In this document: piece after piece, positions 52,439-57,786 of the stretch
Numbering within the stretch: position 1 is the first letter of the stretch
Layout: each line of letters begins with the position of its first letter
DNA from: Oscillospiraceae bacterium
GTDB lineage: Bacteria > Bacillota > Clostridia > Oscillospirales > Oscillospiraceae
Assembly (NCBI GenBank): GCA_017538965.1
Contig: JAFYHU010000080.1
Location: forward strand, 1 to 64,000
Direction of reading: 5' to 3'
Length of the DNA: 64,000 bases
Program-made: the position numbers and the translations under genes
The notes under the pieces: model-generated
Database searches by the model: none
Told to the model about the DNA's origin: nothing
What the model saw: only the letters and a program-made list of their open reading frames with translations

Positions 52439-53173
52439 ATGGAACTCTATAACTCCCTGATCCGAGATACCCGCGCCTTCCTGGAAAACGGCTCCCCGAA
52501 GACCTGGGACTACAGCGAGAGGGACTGCTGGAAGGACATCGGCTCCAGCGAGCTCGTCCTCCAGAAGGACGCCGCCTACGAGCTCGGCGCCTCCGGAAAG
52601 GGCTCGGCAAACTACGTGCTCTTCAGCTCTTCCCCCGACTTCGTGAACCGGGATCAGGTGCTGCTCTACGGCCGGGACCTCCGCGAGATCAGGGGTGACA
52701 CGGACTTCGCGAGAATCGTCCTTCTGCGCGTCGGCGTCCTGGATGACGACAACGAAAAGGTCTATCGCATCCTCAAGGACATCGAGTTCGCCAAGTACCA
52801 TGTCTATCCCGAGGGCTACATGGTCCGCATGTCCCCGGAGAACTACCGCGAGCAGGTCCGTGTCTCCCGTCAGGCCCTCCGTGCCGGCATCAGCTTCCGC
52901 AGCATCGGCTGCAGCTACATCCGGGCCTATAAGAAGGACGTCAACGTCCTGAACGCGACCGTCATCTTCGTCACCGCCCCCGGCTTCGACTACGCGGGTA
53001 TGAAGGCCACGGCCAAAAAGGCCGCCGACATCACCAACACCCTGACCACCATCTTCGAAGGCCTCCCGACCGACTGTTCGGTCTGCTCCCTCAAGAACAT
53101 CTGCGACGAGGTCGAGGGCATGAAGGAGCTGCACTTCGGCGTCGGCGCCTCCGGCACCCCCAAAACCCGCTGA
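52439..53173 (+). CDS. CdhC/AcsB-like protein (N-terminal half of acetyl-CoA synthase beta)
   Basis: 244 residues resembling the first half of the archaeal CdhC subunit: a VLLYGRDLREI strand like the VGPDL motif, a YHVYPEGYMVRMSPENY segment like the helix with MRVSK, and NATVIFVTAPGFDYAGMKA before a final CSVCSLKNIC that corresponds to the start of the A-cluster Cys set. The remaining A-cluster ligands (the GCGC region) are absent, so it is not a full ACS. It may bind one Fe-S cluster and act as an electron or scaffold partner of the dehydratase-type enzymes. Its 3' end is copied twice downstream. Confidence 0.65.
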   Translation: MELYNSLIRDTRAFLENGSPKTWDYSERDCWKDIGSSELVLQKDAAYELGASGKGSANYVLFSSSPDFVNRDQVLLYGRDLREIRGDTDFARIVLLRVGVLDDDNEKVYRILKDIEFAKYHVYPEGYMVRMSPENYREQVRVSRQALRAGISFRSIGCSYIRAYKKDVNVLNATVIFVTAPGFDYAGMKATAKKAADITNTLTTIFEGLPTDCSVCSLKNICDEVEGMKELHFGVGASGTPKTR

Positions 53174-53187
53174 CCCCCATAAACCCA

Positions 53188-53221
53188 AACCTCCTCCGCC
53201 CATCCCCGGGGGAGGTTTTTT
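53188..53221 (+). terminator. Terminator of the CooC-dehydratase operon
   Basis: AACCTCC/GGAGGTT hairpin with a long loop and T-run. A second hairpin ACCGTCCG/CGGACGGT lies near 53279-53302. The whole block recurs at about 57285-57400 and partly at 61455-61490. Confidence 0.8.
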
Positions 53222-53302
53222 CGCCGCCTCTCTCCACGTCGGCTCATCGTCCGACACGTGTCCGCGAAATGAAAACACCGTCCGCAAATTACGGACGGTA
53301 TC

Positions 53303-53445
53303 CTTTTAACGTGTTGTTCGTTTTAGTTGTTTAATGTTGCTTTTTGATTGACTTATAGCTGTTTTTGTACTGCTTTGTCCCGCATCAGCAGTCCAAGATT
53401 CACCGCAGTTCTGACAAGTAAACATTTTTTTATATGCAACGTTGT
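53303..53445. other. Non-coding stretch between the operon terminator and the phage remnant
   Basis: AT-rich, with no open frame of note, no RNA gene and no repeat that I can see. Confidence 0.5.
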
Positions 53446-53832
53446 TTACTGATTGTGATACTGTTGTCGCCTTGCCTTTGCGTCATAGCCGGTGAGTTCC
53501 AATATTCCGCAGTAATCTGTCTTTCGGGTATCTATATAGAATGTCCCTTTCGGAATCCACTCACTCTGCTGCCGGGCATCGTTAACGAGGCGAATATACG
53601 GTTTCATCTCAGCCATTCTGGGAATCAATCCCGATTCCGCATACAGCGCCAAGGAGATTTCTCCGGAGGGCGACAAACCTAATGTCGGTTTCCCGGTGCC
53701 AAAGGCCGCACGAGCCGTCTACAGAGAAGTGATCTTGTCAATGCCGTAATCGACCCCGTTGATATTCACTTTTACCTCGACCCGATAGTTTCCGGCGAGG
53801 ATAGTCTGATAGAGTGCGGATGTATTTTGCAT
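53446..53832 (-). pseudogene. Broken siphophage distal tail/baseplate protein gene
   Basis: From an ATG at 53832 the frame reads MQNTSALYQTILAGNYRVEV... through VNINGVDYGIDKITSL, then hits a TAG at 53719-53721, and continues in the same frame with FGTGKPTLGLSPSGEISLAL, IPRMAEMKPYIRLVN and GTFYIDTRKT, ending early after GYDAKARRQQYHNQ. The pieces match the N-terminal part of a common gut siphophage tail protein, so the gene carries one internal stop and a C-terminal truncation. Confidence 0.75.
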
Positions 53833-53860
53833 AGCTATCTCTCAATCAGTCTCTTCCAAT

Positions 53861-54283
53861 TCAAACACGGTATTTCTCCGTGTATTTGCGGATTCGTGCT
53901 TCGCGCTTTTTGAGCTCGCCCTGCATGCTGTTCTGGACTTCGTCCGCGATGGCCAGCATGAGGTTTGCCCAAACGGGGAGGCCCCCGGCGGAGGCGAAAA
54001 GATTCATTTCACCGAACAGGGGAGTGCAGACATCCTGCCCGAAGAGCGCGTTGATGATGTCGCGCATCTTCAAGTCCAGATTCTTTGCAAGGTTGAAGAC
54101 ATCCTTTTCGTCGGTGATCTCTTCCTGACTCAATTTCACTTCTTCCTGGATCAGATCCAGAACCTGAAAGCTGTCAGACAGCTTTTCAAGAAAGGCAACG
54201 TCAGTCGGGTTGAATTTTACGGTGACTTTCCCGTCCAGGTCGTATTCTTCAATCCCGTTGTCAAAAGTCAAATTTTTCATCAT
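53861..54283 (-). CDS. Phage tail assembly chaperone-like protein
   Basis: 140 residues from an ATG behind GGGAG. It begins MMKNLTFDNGIEEYDLDG and is mostly helical after residue 30, with an acidic middle and a basic end (KKREARIRKYTEKYRV). Position directly after the tail tube gene and this composition match the gpG-type chaperone that assists tape-measure folding; the tape measure itself is missing. Remnant of the same tail module. Confidence 0.65.
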   Translation of the reverse strand: MMKNLTFDNGIEEYDLDGKVTVKFNPTDVAFLEKLSDSFQVLDLIQEEVKLSQEEITDEKDVFNLAKNLDLKMRDIINALFGQDVCTPLFGEMNLFASAGGLPVWANLMLAIADEVQNSMQGELKKREARIRKYTEKYRV

Positions 54284-54331
54284 TATTCTCCCGTCTCTCA
54301 ACTCTCAACTCTCTACTCTCAACTCTGACCA

Positions 54332-54859
54332 TTACGTGTCAGCAGTAAAGGTCACGACGCCTGTACTTGCGTCTCGTGTCGCTGTTCCTGTGGTCCTCGT
54401 CCCAGCAAACGTAATGGTCAAAGGCATTCCGACATTGCTGCCGCCCTCACCGCCGAGACCGGTGATCTCGATCATGCAGGAGGCATATCTTTCCGCAAAA
54501 GGACTGGACGCGGTGCCGGCGTAGAAGTGCACGACCAGCATGTCCTGCGCGGCCAGGGCCTGGGCGTCCTGATCCTTGACGGCCAGGTTCCAGAGTTTGA
54601 CCTGTGCGACATCGCCGCCGTCCAGATGGCAGGGCTCGAAGGTCTGGGTGATCTTCGGCTTTTTCAGGGTGCCGTATGTCGCGCCGAGAATGTCGCGGAT
54701 GGTTTCGCTCTCCCAGTCCAGCTCCGTGGAGCTGTCCTCCACGCGCTTGCCCAGCGGGGACCAGACAGGGGACTGCGCGGTCCCGGTGTTCAGGTAGCAG
54801 ATGAGCATCTCGCGGGCAATGGTTTTTCCCGCATCGGTGTTAAATGTAATATCCGGCAA
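54332..54859 (-). CDS. Phage major tail (tube) protein
   Basis: 175 residues starting with TTG behind AAGGAG. The beta-rich sequence, with the early MLICYLNTG, a SPLGKRVEDSSTELDWE block, and an Ig-like end (TFAGTRTTGTATRDASTG), is typical of siphophage tail tube subunits. The gene appears intact although its neighbours are decayed. It is divergent from the peptide array, 87 bases from the first peptide start. Confidence 0.75.
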   Translation of the reverse strand: MPDITFNTDAGKTIAREMLICYLNTGTAQSPVWSPLGKRVEDSSTELDWESETIRDILGATYGTLKKPKITQTFEPCHLDGGDVAQVKLWNLAVKDQDAQALAAQDMLVVHFYAGTASSPFAERYASCMIEITGLGGEGGSNVGMPLTITFAGTRTTGTATRDASTGVVTFTADT

Positions 54860-54884
54860 AACAAAAACTCCTTTCTTCGTGTGA

Positions 54885-54913
54885 TTGTTTTGTGACGAAA
54901 GCTGTGATAGAAT
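54885..54913 (+). promoter_or_regulatory. Conserved peptide promoter, copy A
   Basis: TTGTTT (54885-54890), 17-base spacer TGTGACGAAAGCTGTGA, TAGAAT (54908-54913). The spacer holds a TGTGA-7-TGTGA direct repeat. The first peptide ATG is 33 bases downstream. Confidence 0.85.
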
Positions 54914-54945
54914 GTGCTCAACATAAAAAATCGGGGGTTCTTACC

Positions 54946-55149
54946 ATGGAGAATAAAAAAGATAAAGTTACTCTGAATGACGAACTGTTGGATAAAGTCT
55001 CCGGCGGTGATATCATAGACGGAGAACACTATGGACTGCTTCGCGAAGGTATATGTTCTTGTGGTAGAAAACTAGAAAGTGATGGTTGTTGCAGCAATCC
55101 AGCGTGTCCCAATAGCCCTTTTTATAATGTGCCCCCAACGATTAAGTAG
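54946..55149 (+). CDS. Double-glycine-leader Cys-rich precursor peptide 1
   Basis: 67 residues. The leader MENKKDKVTLNDELLDKVSGG ends in the Gly-Gly cleavage site used by C39-peptidase exporters. The 46-residue core holds five Cys: ICSCGRKL, DGCCSNPACPNSP. The CxCG then CxNPxC pattern is shared with peptides 3 and 7. It is the first gene behind promoter copy A. No modification enzyme or transporter is near, so whether the core is a bacteriocin, a signal or a metal-binding peptide is open. Confidence 0.75.
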   Translation: MENKKDKVTLNDELLDKVSGGDIIDGEHYGLLREGICSCGRKLESDGCCSNPACPNSPFYNVPPTIK

Positions 55150-55216
55150 TATTTTGAACCGGAAGCCGTTTCCTCGTTTCATCCCGTCTTTGAACTTTAA
55201 TATGGAGGTTATAATT

Positions 55217-55417
55217 ATGGAAAACATCACTGCAAAAGAAGAGAAGAAGGAAGTTAACCAGAAAGCCGGTATGCTCCTCAGTGACGATAAGCTGGAGCAA
55301 GTAGCTGGAGGTCGTCATTTTGGTCAGTGCTCGTATTGGCCAGTATGCAGTCTTTATGGCACAAGTCAGTGCCTTGGAGATGAATGCCTTCACGTCCTAG
55401 AGCCTGAGTATCAGTAA
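55217..55417 (+). CDS. Double-glycine-leader Cys-rich precursor peptide 2
   Basis: 66 residues, ATG behind GGAGG. The leader is of the second type, with KAGMLLSDDKLEQVAGG, closer to Nif11-like leader ends. The core, RHFGQCSYWPVCSLYGTSQC and then LGDEC, has four Cys spaced 6, 8 and 5. It lies 67 bases behind peptide 1; the spacer resembles the spacers before peptides 3 to 5. Confidence 0.75.
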   Translation: MENITAKEEKKEVNQKAGMLLSDDKLEQVAGGRHFGQCSYWPVCSLYGTSQCLGDECLHVLEPEYQ

Positions 55418-55478
55418 GCCTGTTGCCGTTTCTTGCCTTTACACTTTTCACTTTGACCTTTAATCGGAGGTTATGATC

Positions 55479-55652
55479 ATGGAAAACAGCAAAGCTGATA
55501 AAGTCAGACTGAACGAAGAACTGATGGGCAAAGTGTCTGGCGGAGATGATACGGATTATTGGTGCTTGTGCACCTGTGGAATGATAATGCGTAACGGCGT
55601 CTGCCCTAACCCAATGTGTGAAAACAGCCCTAACTATAATCCTCGGTACTGA
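55479..55652 (+). CDS. Double-glycine-leader Cys-rich precursor peptide 3
   Basis: 57 residues, ATG behind CGGAGG. Leader MENSKADKVRLNEELMGKVS then GG; core DDTDYWCLCTCGMIMRNG continuing VCPNPMCENSP. The core shares CxCG-(6-8)-GxCxNPxCxxSP with peptides 1 and 7. Easily missed because of its size, but the leader leaves little doubt. Confidence 0.75.
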   Translation: MENSKADKVRLNEELMGKVSGGDDTDYWCLCTCGMIMRNGVCPNPMCENSPNYNPRY

Positions 55653-55710
55653 ACCCGTTGACGCTTCCCCGTTTCATCCCGTCTTTAATCTTTAATCGGA
55701 GGTTCTCATC

Positions 55711-55938
55711 ATGAAGCTCACAGGTAAACTCAAAACCCAGGTTGATAACGCCCCCACCAAGGAAGAGAAGCGCGAGGCCATCAAGCAGGCCGGTATGCTC
55801 CTCAGTGACGATAAGCTGGAGCAGGTGTCCGGGGGTGATTTTAGTCTATCTCCATGTATATATAATCTATATTGTCCCAATGCTCATACCACGAATTGCC
55901 ACCCAGAACTGTGCCCCTATGCCCAAGGACGAACGTAA
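55711..55938 (+). CDS. Double-glycine-leader Cys-rich precursor peptide 4
   Basis: 75 residues, ATG behind CGGAGG. The longer leader MKLTGKLKTQVDNAPTKEEK...AIKQAGMLLSDDKLEQVSGG is nearly identical to that of peptide 5, so the two are recent duplicates. The core DFSLSPCIYNLYCPNAHTTN then CHPELCPYAQGR has four Cys, with a C-(5)-CPxA and C-(4)-CPxAQG layout. Confidence 0.75.
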   Translation: MKLTGKLKTQVDNAPTKEEKREAIKQAGMLLSDDKLEQVSGGDFSLSPCIYNLYCPNAHTTNCHPELCPYAQGRT

Positions 55939-55999
55939 GTCTATTGCCGTTTCCCGCCTTTACACTTTTCACTTTGACCTTTAACCGGAGGTTCTCATC

Positions 56000-56275
56000 A
56001 TGAAACTTACAGGTAAACTCAAAAATCAGGTAGAATCCGCACCCACCAAGGAAGAGAAGAGAGAAGCCATCAAGCAGGCCGGCATGCTCCTCAGCGATGA
56101 CGAGCTGGATCAGGTATCGGGAGGCTATGAAGGCTATCCATGGAATATAGAGGAGTATTCCGGAGATTGGTATAGTACTGGTTTCAAATGTCCGTATAAC
56201 CCAGGATGCCCTTATTTTGGCAATCCATGTCAATGCCATCAAGAAACCTGCCCCTGGGCCCAAGGGAAACTTTAG
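56000..56275 (+). CDS. Double-glycine-leader Cys-rich precursor peptide 5
   Basis: 91 residues, the longest. Leader as in peptide 4 (KQAGMLLSDDELDQVSGG). The core is aromatic-rich first (YEGYPWNIEEYSGDWYSTG) and then Cys-rich: KCPYNPGCPYFGNPCQCHQE followed by TCPWAQGKL. The end, CP-x-AQG, matches peptide 4. It is the last peptide of the array, 23 bases before the stop of the convergent phage gene. Confidence 0.75.
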   Translation: MKLTGKLKNQVESAPTKEEKREAIKQAGMLLSDDELDQVSGGYEGYPWNIEEYSGDWYSTGFKCPYNPGCPYFGNPCQCHQETCPWAQGKL

Positions 56276-56297
56276 ACTGTTGTCATTTCCCGCCTTT

Positions 56298-56663
56298 TTA
56301 CAGTTCCTCCACCCTCAGCGTCAGCGCAAAATCTTCTGTTCCCGAGGCGCTTTTGCTCTTCGGTTTCGATATCCCCGCCAGGACGACCCTTCCGCCGTCC
56401 GGCGGGTTTTCTTTTGCCCAGACGCGGAGAGCATCCATTTCATCCAGCAGGTTCAGCCGGTCCGCATTCCCGGAAACGCTCTTCCTCCGTGTGATGGTGA
56501 CTTCCACAGATTCCCAGCTGTTCCCCAGAATATCCGTGTTCGTCTTTGTTCTCGGCGTAGTCACGGACCATCCGGCATTGGCAGGCAGATAGTCCAGGTT
56601 GACTTTCTCACCCTCCAGCAGGGGAGCTGCGCATATCCATTCATAGATTTCCCTTGTAGTCAT
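56298..56663 (-). CDS. Phage minor capsid/tail completion protein
   Basis: 121 residues similar to the small siphophage protein encoded just before the tail tube gene. Visible: MTTREIYEWICAAPLLEGE, a central TRRKSVSGNADRLNLLDEMD helix and VVLAGISKP. In a normal phage the tube gene would be next, but here the five-peptide array (1.4 kb) separates them on the opposite strand. It looks intact. Confidence 0.65.
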   Translation of the reverse strand: MTTREIYEWICAAPLLEGEKVNLDYLPANAGWSVTTPRTKTNTDILGNSWESVEVTITRRKSVSGNADRLNLLDEMDALRVWAKENPPDGGRVVLAGISKPKSKSASGTEDFALTLRVEEL

Positions 56664-56690
56664 ATACGCTTCCTTCCTGCGGCCGCAGCC

Positions 56691-56757
56691 GCCCTTCCCA
56701 TTATGGGGAAGGGGGACCGCTTGCGGTGGATGAGGTGTTCCCGCCCGCAGGCGATCA
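56691..56757. repeat. REP-like element A2
   Basis: Copy of the element at 51296-51361: CTTCCC/GGGAAG hairpin, GGGGGACCGCTTGCGGTGGA, TGAGG, CCGCCCGCAGGCG. It touches the stop codon of the phage gene fragment next to it. Confidence 0.7.
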
Positions 56758-56893
56758 ATCGTAATTCATCCCGCTTTTCTCATTGATTCTGCTGCTCGCT
56801 TCCCAGTGCTGCATGCCCGGTTGGCCGTAGTCTCTTGTGCTCACTGTCGTTACAATGAAAACCCCGTCATAGAGTTCTCTCGCCTCGGCCAGG
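56755..56893 (-). pseudogene. 3' fragment of a phage head-tail gene
   Basis: On the minus strand a frame entered behind a TAG reads ...LAEARELYDGVFIVTTVSTR, DYGQPGMQHWEASSRI and NEKSGMNYD before its stop at 56755-56757. This is the end of a phage structural protein that normally lies before the minor capsid gene; the 5' part is lost at about 56893. Confidence 0.55.
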
Positions 56894-56942
56894 CTGCAAG
56901 CCTACTGAACCCGTAGGGAGCGATCCCCAGATCGCTCCGTTT

Positions 56943-57010
56943 CCTGACAGCGGGGACGGTTCTTGCTGTCTTCCGGAACGAAAGACAGAAGAACCGTCCC
57001 CGCTGTCAGG
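56943..57010. repeat. REP-like palindrome B2
   Basis: CCTGACAGCGGGGACGGTTC continuing TT, with an exactly complementary right arm ending CCGCTGTCAGG, and an inner CTGTCTT/AAAGACAG set. Copy of 52191-52254. It joins directly to a copied fragment of the CdhC-like gene. Confidence 0.85.
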
Positions 57011-57011
57011 C

Positions 57012-57273
57012 CAGCTACATCCGGGCCTATAAGAAGGACGTCAACGTCCTGAACGCGACCGTCATCTTCGTCACCGCCCCCGGCTTCGATTACGCGGGCA
57101 TGAAGGCCACGGCCAAAAAGGCCGCCGACATCACCAACACCCTGACCACCATCTTCGAAGGCCTCCCGACCGACTGCTCGGTCTGCTCTCTCAAGAACAT
57201 CTGCGACGAGGTCGAGGGCATGAAGGAGCTGCACTTCGGCGTCGGCGCCTCCGGCACCCCCAAAACCCGCTGA
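57012..57273 (+). pseudogene. Copied 3' end of the CdhC-like gene (fragment 2)
   Basis: Nearly identical to 52911-53173, in the same frame, with the final CSVCSLKNIC motif and the same stop region. No start or promoter precedes it: it begins at the edge of REP element B2. The terminator block of the parent gene is copied with it. Confidence 0.9.
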
Positions 57274-57284
57274 CTCCCAAAAAC

Positions 57285-57400
57285 CCAAACCTCCTCCGTC
57301 CATCCCCGGGGGAGTTTTTTCTCGCCTCTCTCCACGTCGGCTCATCGTCCGACACGTGTCCGCGAAATGAAAACACCGTCCGCTATTTACGGACGGCTTT
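57285..57400 (+). terminator. Copied terminator block behind fragment 2
   Basis: Same two hairpins as at 53188-53302 (CCTCC...GGGGGAG and ACCGTCCG/CGGACGG with T-runs). It insulates promoter copy B. Confidence 0.75.
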
Positions 57401-57417
57401 TTCTTCGCATTGCGTGC

Positions 57418-57446
57418 TTGTTTTGTGACAGAAGCTGTGCTACACT
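57418..57446 (+). promoter_or_regulatory. Conserved peptide promoter, copy B
   Basis: TTGTTT (57418-57423), 17-base spacer TGTGACAGAAGCTGTGC, TACACT (57441-57446). Peptide 6 starts 42 bases further. Confidence 0.8.
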
Positions 57447-57487
57447 GTGACCATCATAGGAAAAATTTTTGATCGGAGGCTGCCAAT

Positions 57488-57682
57488 ATGGAAGACAGAA
57501 AAGAAAAAAATAAGCTGAATGACGAACTGCTCGGTAAGGTATCTGGAGGTGATGAAGGATCACTTTCTCCTTCTTCTTGTATTATGTTTAGAGATTGTCC
57601 TTATAGTTACCCTTGTATGAGTGGACTACCATGCCCAAAATCGACCGATGTCGAGTTTGACACCGATACTAGAGATTTATAA
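57488..57682 (+). CDS. Double-glycine-leader Cys-rich precursor peptide 6
   Basis: 64 residues, ATG behind CGGAGG. Leader MEDRKEKNKLNDELLGKVSG then G; core DEGSLSPSSCIMFRDCPYSY continuing PCMSGLPCPKS, four Cys spaced 6, 6 and 6, then an acidic tail. It is a single-gene unit with its own promoter B and a hairpin terminator near 57711-57744. Confidence 0.75.
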   Translation: MEDRKEKNKLNDELLGKVSGGDEGSLSPSSCIMFRDCPYSYPCMSGLPCPKSTDVEFDTDTRDL

Positions 57683-57710
57683 GCTCGCCTTGTCTCTGAA
57701 AATCAACTCG

Positions 57711-57744
57711 GCCAGAACGGTTTTCCGTCCCGGCCGGGTTTTCT
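57711..57744 (+). terminator. Terminator of peptide 6
   Basis: CGGCCAGAACGG/CCGTCCCGGCCG imperfect hairpin followed by GGTTTTC. Confidence 0.65.
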
Positions 57745-57786
57745 ATATTCGCTTACTTCCGCGTCAACCCAAGGTTTCTTTTCTGT

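Noticed and set aside
54891-54907. TGTGA words in the peptide promoters considered as CRP sites
   Set aside because: They form a direct repeat, not the TGTGA-6-TCACA palindrome, and no CRP with a helix-turn-helix is in the window.
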